From contig CAJUEL010000017.1 of NCBI GenBank assembly GCA_910585455.1, forward strand, positions 19,785-83,784: a stretch of 64,000 nt of DNA, written 5' to 3'. Positions within the stretch are counted from its first letter, which is position 1. Each line of letters opens with the position of its first letter. Positions 54,007-60,989 of the stretch are shown here, in pieces. The position numbers and the translations under genes were made by a program. Under the pieces are notes generated by a model. That model was not told where the DNA came from and made no database searches. It was given only the letters and a program-made list of their open reading frames with translations. The stretch is from an uncultured Eisenbergiella sp. GTDB lineage: Bacteria > Bacillota > Clostridia > Lachnospirales > Lachnospiraceae.

Positions 54007-54210
54007 ATGGCTGAATATTCTATTTTTATAAAATATGACCCTATAGATAAGATTTATGTGGCAAGTATTCCGGAATTACCTGGATGTATGGCACATGGCA
54101 ATACGAAAGAGCAGGCACTAAAGGAAATTGAAACAGCGAAGGAATTGTGGATTGAAACAGCATTGGAAGATGGACAGCCAATTCCAGAACCCGATTTATT
54201 AGTAGTATGA
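54007..54210 (+). CDS. hicB: HicB-type antitoxin, short form
   Basis: 67 residues with the RNase-H-like HicB core: YSIFIKYDPIDKIYVASIPELPGCMAHGNTKEQALKEIETAKELW and the closing IPEP. It lacks a C-terminal DNA-binding domain, so autoregulation would need another factor. Ribosome site AAGGAGG. Confidence 0.9.
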   Translation: MAEYSIFIKYDPIDKIYVASIPELPGCMAHGNTKEQALKEIETAKELWIETALEDGQPIPEPDLLVV

Positions 54211-54285
54211 AATGAAAACTCCACCGATTGCAGTTGCTATAAAAGGCTGCCAAAACGCTATAATCTTTGTCCCGATCAATCTAAA

Positions 54286-54342
54286 AAACACAGGGAATAA
54301 CTGATCTGCACCAGCGGTGCGGCGGTTATATTCCCTGTGTTT
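54286..54342. terminator. Bidirectional terminator between hicAB and the LiaF-like operon
   Basis: Fourteen-base perfect stem AAACACAGGGAATA and complement, with T-runs on both sides (TTTT on plus, TTTTTT on minus). It closes hicAB from the left and the LiaF-like operon from the right. Confidence 0.9.
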
Positions 54343-54415
54343 TTCCTATATTTCCTATGCTATATTAAGGACGTTCTCAATTCTTCGAAAAAGGCATTAC
54401 TCCATTGAACATAAA

Positions 54416-55111
54416 TCATATATAATGAATTTCCAACGCCCCAAAGGATACCTTCCCCTCAATATACACAACGTATGCCCCATTGGAATCGCAGGAGCCC
54501 GATTCATCGACCGCGCCAAATGCCGTGCTCACCCTCTGCTCCACCCTCCATTCGGCGGGAATATACAGCTCCACGCTGCCAAAGGAGGATTCCACATATA
54601 CATACAGCTCTCCGTTTTTGGGCGTGGCCTCGTGAAAAAAGATCTCCATGCCGCCAAACCGGTTCTGCAGGTTCAGCGCGCCGATTTCACCGGTCAGATA
54701 TTTGGTCAGGCCGGAGAAGTTATTTCTGTAAAAAAGAATATCACCCTTGTCAAAGCTTTTCCCCTGCCATTCCCGGAAAACCGTTTTAATATGGTTTTTC
54801 CCAAACTGCGGAAATAAAAGCTGCATGCCCAGCGTTCCCAGCGCCGCTGCCGCAAGGACCGTCCCCGGCGTCAGAGCTTCCAGATGCAGCAGCTCATCGT
54901 TCGCGATGATGAAAAGTGCCAGCGAAAAGAACATTTTCCCGACTTCCCTGCGCACGAGCCCTTCCCAAAACCACTTCACCAAAAGAATGCTCCACAGCAG
55001 CGGGAGAATTCTGATCTCCCCCCAGTACCCCAGCTTCTTTAAAATCAGCGCTGCCGCCGCTCCCAAAAGCAGAATGCCAACCAGGGCATCTCCTCCTCTT
55101 TTTCCGTTCAT
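54416..55111 (-). CDS. LiaF-like envelope-stress membrane protein
   Basis: 231 residues from the ATG at 55111 (AAGGAG upstream). About four N-terminal membrane helices are followed by a soluble beta-rich domain of the LiaF-C/DUF2154 type (EIFFHEATPKNGELYVYVESSFGSVELYIP, TAFGAVDESG, GKVSFGALEIHYI). In LiaRS systems LiaF holds the sensor kinase inactive. Here the partner gene is a LytTR regulator, so the signalling partner differs. Gene order LytTR then this gene, 19 bases apart. Confidence 0.8.
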   Translation of the reverse strand: MNGKRGGDALVGILLLGAAAALILKKLGYWGEIRILPLLWSILLVKWFWEGLVRREVGKMFFSLALFIIANDELLHLEALTPGTVLAAAALGTLGMQLLFPQFGKNHIKTVFREWQGKSFDKGDILFYRNNFSGLTKYLTGEIGALNLQNRFGGMEIFFHEATPKNGELYVYVESSFGSVELYIPAEWRVEQRVSTAFGAVDESGSCDSNGAYVVYIEGKVSFGALEIHYI

Positions 55112-55130
55112 GATTTTCTCTCCTTCCACG

Positions 55131-55592
55131 TTATAGCGCAAGCCTTCTTGCCTTCAAACGTTCCATCAGCAATTTGTAATACCCCCGGGACACCATAGTC
55201 TTTTTCCCGCTCCCGGCAAATTCGACCACGCTGGATGCCGTCAGATTTCTGGTGACGGAATAGATATGGTCCAGATTCACGATGGTCGATTTGGAAATCC
55301 GCATAAATCCTCCAGCCAAAAGCTCCTCCAACTCATAGAGCTTATACACACAGGTGAAAATCCGTTCCGCGGTATGCGCACGGATTTCCCTTCCCTCCGT
55401 TTCAAAAAAGAGGATATCCTCCACCGGCACGAAGTACTCCGTTTCCCCGCCGGTCAAGGACAGGCACCGCTTCCCGCTGCTCTGCTTTTCTATGTACTTT
55501 TCCAGTCCGATTACCGCATCGTTCAGCCTGCTGCAGCGGATGACCACTTCCTCCTCATCCAGCCCCTCCAGCAATTCAATCTTTACTTTCAT
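55131..55592 (-). CDS. LytTR-domain DNA-binding regulator
   Basis: 153 residues from the ATG at 55592 (GAGGGAGAGG upstream). The C-terminal half is a LytTR domain (VEDILFFETEGREIRAHTAERIFTCVYKLYELEELL, FMRISKSTIVNLDHI). There is no receiver domain; the N-terminal 55 residues form a small alpha/beta region. LytTR-DUF3021- or LiaF-like pairs are self-contained regulatory units controlling membrane genes. Promoter at 55753-55781. Confidence 0.9.
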   Translation of the reverse strand: MKVKIELLEGLDEEEVVIRCSRLNDAVIGLEKYIEKQSSGKRCLSLTGGETEYFVPVEDILFFETEGREIRAHTAERIFTCVYKLYELEELLAGGFMRISKSTIVNLDHIYSVTRNLTASSVVEFAGSGKKTMVSRGYYKLLMERLKARRLAL

Positions 55593-55634
55593 GCCTCTCC
55601 CTCTGTTGTGATTTTGCAAGGATTGGAACGGTTT

Positions 55635-55664
55635 GTAGCAGTTTGGACAAGCCTGAACTGTTAT
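55635..55664. repeat. Imperfect 30-bp palindrome
   Basis: GTAGCAGTTTGGAC...CTGAACTGTTAT, related to the GTAACAGTTCAG family; several G-U pairs if transcribed. It lies between the LytTR gene and its promoter, and is nearly the inverted copy of 55859-55888. Confidence 0.6.
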
Positions 55665-55752
55665 AACGATCCAGACAATTCCAAACCGCTGCCAGGGATA
55701 TCTCATCGCCTGTGATTATACAGGAAACGACAAGCTTTTTGCTGTTTCCTAT

Positions 55753-55781
55753 AGTATAGTGGAATATTGCGGATTCGTAAA
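55753..55781 (-). promoter_or_regulatory. Promoter of the LytTR-LiaF-like operon
   Basis: On the minus strand, TTTACG and TATACT are 17 bases apart, giving a leader of about 155 bases. The promoter is flanked by two inverted palindromes (55635 and 55859). Confidence 0.5.
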
Positions 55782-55858
55782 CCGGTTATGCGCAAGCGGT
55801 AAATTTTGAGGGGTAAATGGTGCTGCGCTTCGCTTCTGATGTCAATCGATTTCGCGGC

Positions 55859-55888
55859 ATAACAGTTTAGGCAGGTCTGAACTGCTAC
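55859..55888. repeat. Imperfect 30-bp palindrome, inverted partner
   Basis: ATAACAGTTTAGGC...CTGAACTGCTAC. With 55635-55664 it brackets the LytTR promoter in opposite orientation, so the two could pair with each other as well as fold alone. Confidence 0.6.
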
Positions 55889-55928
55889 ACCGCAAGATTC
55901 CCTGTAAATGCGCTCCTGCGAAACCCTC

Positions 55929-55971
55929 TTGACAACTCCACCCAATTATACTAAACTCATTATATGGTTTA
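55929..55971 (+). promoter_or_regulatory. Promoter and possible BlaI operator
   Basis: A perfect TTGACA and TAAACT are 17 bases apart. The inverted repeat TAAAC-N10-GTTTA (55952-55971) covers the -10 box and start point, where a BlaI dimer would be expected to bind. The dyad is not the classic TACA/TGTA type, so the assignment is tentative. Confidence 0.5.
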
Positions 55972-56010
55972 ATATTTTTAAACCTTCGTTTGGAAAGGAG
56001 GCACAAATCC

Positions 56011-56388
56011 ATGGTCATTTACCTCATGACAGAAGCGGAGATGCAGCTCGCCGACATCATATGGACGCACGAGCCGGTCGGCAGCGGAGAGCTGGTCCGC
56101 CTTGCGGACATGCGGCTTGGCTGGAAGAAATCCACCACCTACACGGTGCTGCGCAAAATATGCACCAACGATATTTTCCAAAATGAAAATGCCATTGTCA
56201 CCTCACGGATGAGCAGGGAGGAATACACCCGCCTGAAAGGCGAACGGTATTTAACCGAGCATTACAACGGTTCTCTGCCCGGCTTTGTCGCCGCCTTCTT
56301 AAAAAAGAAGAGGCTGAACAAACAGGAAATCGACGAGCTGGCGCAAATGATCGAGGACTACAAGGTCCAGGAGGAAGCCTCGCCGTAA
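56011..56388 (+). CDS. blaI: BlaI/MecI-family repressor
   Basis: 125 residues from the ATG at 56011 (AAGGAGG upstream). MTEAEMQLADIIWTHEPVGSGELV and WKKSTTYTVLRKICTNDIF form the winged helix; the C-terminal dimer domain follows (FVAAFLKKKRLNKQEIDELAQMIEDY). It represses until the partner protease acts. The stop codon lies inside a 30-bp palindrome. Next gene is blaR1-like after 206 bases. Confidence 0.92.
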   Translation: MVIYLMTEAEMQLADIIWTHEPVGSGELVRLADMRLGWKKSTTYTVLRKICTNDIFQNENAIVTSRMSREEYTRLKGERYLTEHYNGSLPGFVAAFLKKKRLNKQEIDELAQMIEDYKVQEEASP

Positions 56389-56414
56389 CAGTTCAGACCT
56401 GGCTGAACTGTTAC
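56385..56414. repeat. 30-bp palindrome overlapping the blaI stop
   Basis: Twelve-base perfect arms GTAACAGTTCAG and CTGAACTGTTAC with a six-base centre. The blaI TAA (56386-56388) is formed by the repeat itself, so its insertion may have defined the end of the gene. Confidence 0.75.
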
Positions 56415-56469
56415 CCTCCGCCAGCCCCGGAAAGGAGCTTTGAAAATCCGCCTGCGGATACCTTGCAAG

Positions 56470-56569
56470 CGCCCCGGCACTTCGCAAACGCCATCGGCGC
56501 TTCATAAATGCCCGCGGCTCTTCACAAGTGCCATTGACGTTTCATGAGCGATCGCGGCTCTTTTCAGAT
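56470..56569. repeat. Degenerate 20-bp tandem repeat, five units
   Basis: Five successive 20-base units share the pattern GCC..CGGC.CTTCA.AA. (for example GCCATCGGCGCTTCATAAAT at 56490 and GCCCGCGGCTCTTCACAAGT at 56510). A weaker 21-base unit may precede at 56449. They fill most of the gap between blaI and blaR1. No ORF or ribosome site is within. Confidence 0.65.
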
Positions 56570-56594
56570 ATCATGTTACAAAAAGGGGGAAATC

Positions 56595-58475
56595 ATGCAG
56601 GAACTGTTTTGCAGGATACTTCAAATGAGTGTGACCGGACTTTGCTGCGTCTGTCTGGTCCTGCCCATCCGGCTGCCGCTCATAAAATGCGGACGAAAAT
56701 ACGCCTGCTATCTCTGGCTTGCCGTTTTTATCAATCTTCTCATACCCTTTTCCTTTCACGGAAAATTCAGCCTGATTCCCGGACGGGCTGCCGCCTTTTC
56801 TGTGGAAATGGATGCCGAAACGGGCGCGCTTGTGCTGCCCCGGCTTTCTGCTGCCGGCAAAGAAAAGGAAGCGTTCCAAAATCAGCCAGATGGCAAAACT
56901 GCAGCAAAAACGATGACCCCTGCTGCGCCCAAAGCGCCAAAACCGGTTTGGGCGCCAACTTCCGGAGCGGACAATCTGGAGCCAGCCCCCACAGCGGACA
57001 GGCTTCCGGCAACCACACAGCCCGGGACCTTTGAAAATATCGACCAACAGACGACATACACGCCTCCAAAAAATCTCAAAATCCCCGGCAGGACGCTCCT
57101 CATTGTGTGGCTTTTGGGTCTGTCCGCCATCGTGCTATGGAATGCCGCCCACCTGCTTTCCTTTCGCAGGCGGCTGGCAAAAAAACATTGGGTTGCCTGG
57201 GACGCAGGCCAAAGAATCGCAGAGATTGAGGGCCTGCCAGCTCCCTTCCTGTGGGGTATCTTCCGCCCCGTCATTTTTCTGCCCGCCGGACTGGCAGAAG
57301 AAGAAAAGGCTTTAATCACGCTGCACGAGAGCTGCCACCGGAAACGCTGTGATTCCGCCAAAAAGCTTGCCGCCTCTGCGGCGGTAGCGCTGCACTGGTT
57401 CAATCCCGCTGTCTGGGCAGCGTGGGCGCTTTTTAACCGGGATATGGAAATTGCCTGCGACGAAGCGGTCCTTCGGAATGCCGACAGAAATATCCGCCGC
57501 CAATACGCCCAGACGCTTCTGCGCTATGCCGCCATACAGAACGGATTTTTCGTGACGCCTCCCGCCTTCGGCGAGCCCTCCGCAAAGACACGGATCAAAA
57601 ATATCCTGTATTTCCGAAAACAGGGAAGGCTGCATCGGCTGGCGGGAGGAATTGCGACGGTGCTGGCGGTCTCCGGCATGCTCATCCACCCGCTGACATC
57701 CCAGGCGACGCCGGTCCCGCCCGGACAGGAAACCCCTGCTCCTGCAGAAACGGAAGCTCTGCCATCAGAAAGCGAAGAAAGTCCGGATACCGCTCCGGCC
57801 TCCCAGGCCGAAAGCGGCGGGGAATCTACCACCAACAGCGATCCAAACGCTGCGCCGCCCGCAGATCGCGAAGCTGACCAAAATCCTGACACCTCTCCTT
57901 TGCCCGGCGCCTCTCGCCATGCAGGATATGTGCCGGTCGCCGTCACCCATATCCCGGATTCTCTCTACTTCACGCCGGGACTGCGTTCCGAAGAAGAGCT
58001 GGACGCCTTTGCCCAACAGGCATTGCGGGAGCTTTACGATCTGACCGGCTACCAGCCGGAGGACTGTGTCTACAGCTGTTCCGACCTCGGCACCTTTTTC
58101 TTTGCAAAAACCGAATCGGATCTGCGCCACAGCAGGGACTTTTATTGTCGAAGCTTCGGTGAAAAGGAAGGCTACGGTTGCCTGCCCAGTATGGACATCG
58201 TCAGCGCGCGGCGATTCTGGTTTTCCGATGTACAGCAGCTGAGTCTTCCGAACCATATAGAGGAAATGCCGGACGGTGAGCTGGCTGTCTGGTTTTTACA
58301 GCACAGCGGTATCTGGCAGGGCAAGGACATCGTCTCCACCGAGCTCTCCGACGAGCTGGAAAATACCGTCAAAGCCATCGCCGCAGACGGCAGCTTTTAT
58401 GAAATCACGCTGGACCTGCCGATTCAGGCTGTGAGCCGCATTTACGGTCCATACCCAAAGGGACATTCCCATTAA
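56595..58475 (+). CDS. blaR1: BlaR1-type M56 metalloprotease sensor without penicillin-binding domain
   Basis: 626 residues from the ATG at 56595 (GGGGG upstream). Two N-terminal helices, a Pro/Thr-rich loop (about 90-160), a third helix, then the M56 site LHESCH (His244, Glu245, His248) with NRDMEIACDE supplying the third zinc ligand (Glu290). A fourth helix near 370 leads to a Pro/Glu/Ser-rich extracellular linker and a C-terminal domain of about 190 residues. That domain lacks the SxxK/KTG beta-lactam sensor motifs, so another signal is sensed. On activation it would cleave BlaI. Confidence 0.85.
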   Translation: MQELFCRILQMSVTGLCCVCLVLPIRLPLIKCGRKYACYLWLAVFINLLIPFSFHGKFSLIPGRAAAFSVEMDAETGALVLPRLSAAGKEKEAFQNQPDGKTAAKTMTPAAPKAPKPVWAPTSGADNLEPAPTADRLPATTQPGTFENIDQQTTYTPPKNLKIPGRTLLIVWLLGLSAIVLWNAAHLLSFRRRLAKKHWVAWDAGQRIAEIEGLPAPFLWGIFRPVIFLPAGLAEEEKALITLHESCHRKRCDSAKKLAASAAVALHWFNPAVWAAWALFNRDMEIACDEAVLRNADRNIRRQYAQTLLRYAAIQNGFFVTPPAFGEPSAKTRIKNILYFRKQGRLHRLAGGIATVLAVSGMLIHPLTSQATPVPPGQETPAPAETEALPSESEESPDTAPASQAESGGESTTNSDPNAAPPADREADQNPDTSPLPGASRHAGYVPVAVTHIPDSLYFTPGLRSEEELDAFAQQALRELYDLTGYQPEDCVYSCSDLGTFFFAKTESDLRHSRDFYCRSFGEKEGYGCLPSMDIVSARRFWFSDVQQLSLPNHIEEMPDGELAVWFLQHSGIWQGKDIVSTELSDELENTVKAIAADGSFYEITLDLPIQAVSRIYGPYPKGHSH

Positions 58476-58690
58476 ATATACTATGAAAGCCCCGGACGGC
58501 GGCTGTACGCTGGGGCGTGCAGACATCGGACGGGCAAGACGGTATGAGCAGGCAGGGCGACAGCCCGGATTGCGAATACCGGCGGCGATTGCGGGAGCGC
58601 CAAAGGCGCGGATCAATCGGCTTTCATGCCGTGGTGGTGCGCCGCCAGGCGCATGGAGGTTTAGATAAAAAAGAACAGGAGAACAACCAC
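58476..58690 (+). other. Structured leader upstream of the lipoprotein gene
   Basis: 215 bases with no gene. They contain G/C-rich inverted segments, including the stem TGCGCC / GGCGCA (58638-58653) directly followed by TGGAGG, the hairpin-plus-ribosome-site layout seen elsewhere in this window. The GGAGG is, however, 32 bases before the real ATG and only heads a four-codon mini-ORF. Confidence 0.35.
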
Positions 58691-59440
58691 ATGAAACACA
58701 CACAGATCGTTGCAAAAGCAAAACCGGAAAGGGCCGAAAAAAGGAGCGCCGCCGTTGCCGCCCTTTTTTCCTGCATTCTGACCCTTTGTCCCCTGACAGC
58801 CTGCGGACAGGCAAAGCTTGAGAATGTTGAGGTCACACCGATTCCGATCACCCAGTCGGATCAGGCAGAAACAGCATCTCAGACTCCCCCCAAGCAGGAG
58901 CAGACTCCACAGACCGGACAGGACACAGCACCCCTCCAGCCTGCCGAAACACAGGCCGCAGGCGATCAGACTGACTCTGTGCTACAGCCCGACACTGACG
59001 CTTCCGGCAATACGGACGGGCAAAACGATGAAATCATGACAACACCGCAATCCGAAGCGTCCGCCTCACAGAGCACGCCGGATTTCTATGGAAGCTGGCA
59101 GATTACAGACTGCCTTTTCTGTTCGGTATCCGCTCTGCCGCAGGAAGAAATCGACGAATTTCTCACCTGTCAGGTCACCTATCTGGCTGACGGTTTTTCC
59201 ATAAACGGACAGCCGGTCGCGTTGACGGACTTCGGTTACACCTTCACAGATTATACGTTAACTGAGCTCCAGCAAAGCTTCCGGGTAGATCTGAGCCCAT
59301 GGCAGACCGGGCGGACAGCGCTTTCCATGGGAGAAATTGTATCGGATGAAATTTTTTTCGGTTCCTCCTTCATTCCGGTGGATGCGGATACGCTCTGGAT
59401 CTACTACGAGGGGGTATTTTTCCGGGCACATAGGGCATAA
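58691..59440 (+). CDS. Predicted lipoprotein downstream of blaR1
   Basis: 249 residues from the ATG at 58691 (AGGAG nine bases upstream). Signal peptide with lipobox LTACG near residue 38, a Gln/Pro/Thr-rich acidic linker of about 90 residues, then a small C-terminal domain (FYGSWQITDCLFCSVSALPQEE ... DTLWIYYEGVFFRA) resembling lipocalin-like stress lipoproteins. It probably belongs to the BlaI regulon with blaR1. Function unknown. Confidence 0.75.
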   Translation: MKHTQIVAKAKPERAEKRSAAVAALFSCILTLCPLTACGQAKLENVEVTPIPITQSDQAETASQTPPKQEQTPQTGQDTAPLQPAETQAAGDQTDSVLQPDTDASGNTDGQNDEIMTTPQSEASASQSTPDFYGSWQITDCLFCSVSALPQEEIDEFLTCQVTYLADGFSINGQPVALTDFGYTFTDYTLTELQQSFRVDLSPWQTGRTALSMGEIVSDEIFFGSSFIPVDADTLWIYYEGVFFRAHRA

Positions 59441-59453
59441 ATATGACATGAAT

Positions 59454-60989
59454 TCATTTTTCAAACGGCACAAAGGTCGTAATCCCCAGTTCCCTGCGGG
59501 TACGCTCCCCAAGCGCCCCATCCAGGCAGTCCACATAATCCTGCAGGGGCGCCTTTTCCACCACACAGCGCTTCAGATTGCGAAGCTTTTGCGGGATCTG
59601 AAGCGTCTGTGCCTGCTGCCCCGTCCATATCTCCAGCTCCTCAAGCGCCGTCAGCCTCTCCAGCGCGGACAGCTCCGTAATATCCCCGATCTGCATCCGC
59701 AGCGCATACAATCCGCCCAGACAGGCTATATCCTCCACCAGCGCGTCCCCGCTGCCGATGGCTTTCCAGTCCGTTTCATACCGCACGCCGTTTACACTGC
59801 AAAAATCGTATCCGGCGCACTCTAATGCCTCCAGCGTTTCGATCTGCAAAAGATCGTTGTAACGGATATCGCCCTCCAGATTCAGCGCCTTTTTCAGAAT
59901 TGCCGGAAGCACAGGCTCCTTCCATGCGATGACAAAATCCTCTTCTATCGCCTCCGGCTCCTTTTTCAGTCTCCATGCGGAACCGTTTGCATATTCCCAG
60001 GCGAGCACAAAGGGATTATGAAGCTGCGGGTATGCCCACACCTCCATTCCCCGGTATTCCCCGTTCTTTTCTCCAAAGCCCATGTGCCGCTCTTCCTCAT
60101 ACTCCTCGTAGGTCACCGCCGTATACAACGTCAGCCTGCCGATATCCGGCACAAATTCCGCCGGTCCCAGCCCGATAAATTCCATCAGGTTTTTCTCACC
60201 GAACCGATATGCCGCGCTCACCACCTGGCGCGCGCCCTCCTGATCCGTAAAAACACAGCAAAAGGCATAGACCTCCCTGCCGTCCTCCACCCGGTATTTT
60301 TCAAAGGAAAGCTCTTCCAGCGCATCGCCGAATACCGTTTGCGCCGTCTGTTCCATAGCTGCACAGACGCTGTCCCAGCTTTCGGACCAGGCGTCCTCTC
60401 CCATTTCATTATCCTCCACACCCCACAGCACCCGCGCCCGCCGGTCCGACCCGGAAAAGGTGCTTAAGCGGGCGTCCAGACTGCAGGTACCAAACGCCCA
60501 GTCGCCCTCCGGTATTTCAAAGCGGAAAGCCCCCATATCTTTCATATAATGCCCTTTTCCCCGCTGCATCCAGGGCTTTTGCAGATAAAAAACCCGGTCC
60601 GGCAGGGCAAGCCTCTGCCCAGGATAAATCAGGGACGGATTTTCCAGCCTGTTTTGGGCGGCGATCCCGGTCCACATGCCGCCGTCTCCATAAACCTCCA
60701 TGGCGATTTTCCAGAGGCTGTCGCCCTTTTCTACGGTATGTGCTTCCAATTCCTCCGTAAGCTTCCGGTAGTGTTCGACATATCTGCCCGGACGGGAAAG
60801 CATCGCATAGTCGCCCGGCGTCTCCTCCGGCAGCCTGCCGCTTCCGCACAGCACCAGCAGCATGCAGACTGCGGACCAAATAAGCCCCGCCTGTCTTCTC
60901 ATGCGGCGGACTGTCCCTTTTTTCAAAGCATGCCGTCCGCTCCTGCACTCCGTTGTCCGCTCTGCATCCTGTCTCATCCGAATACCCAT
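59454..60989 (-). CDS. Membrane-anchored LysM protein with leucine-rich C-terminus
   Basis: 511 residues from the ATG at 60989 (GGAGGG upstream), overlapping the end of the preceding gene by 16 bases. One membrane helix at 34-52, then a LysM peptidoglycan-binding domain at about 84-130 (VEKGDSLWKIAMEVYGDGGMW...NPSLIYPGQRLALPD). The middle 250 residues match nothing I know. The C-terminal 110 residues have leucine-rich-repeat-like spacing (LGGLYALRMQIGDITELSALERLTALEELEIW). Likely a wall-attached protein acting with its upstream neighbour. Confidence 0.75.
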   Translation of the reverse strand: MGIRMRQDAERTTECRSGRHALKKGTVRRMRRQAGLIWSAVCMLLVLCGSGRLPEETPGDYAMLSRPGRYVEHYRKLTEELEAHTVEKGDSLWKIAMEVYGDGGMWTGIAAQNRLENPSLIYPGQRLALPDRVFYLQKPWMQRGKGHYMKDMGAFRFEIPEGDWAFGTCSLDARLSTFSGSDRRARVLWGVEDNEMGEDAWSESWDSVCAAMEQTAQTVFGDALEELSFEKYRVEDGREVYAFCCVFTDQEGARQVVSAAYRFGEKNLMEFIGLGPAEFVPDIGRLTLYTAVTYEEYEEERHMGFGEKNGEYRGMEVWAYPQLHNPFVLAWEYANGSAWRLKKEPEAIEEDFVIAWKEPVLPAILKKALNLEGDIRYNDLLQIETLEALECAGYDFCSVNGVRYETDWKAIGSGDALVEDIACLGGLYALRMQIGDITELSALERLTALEELEIWTGQQAQTLQIPQKLRNLKRCVVEKAPLQDYVDCLDGALGERTRRELGITTFVPFEK

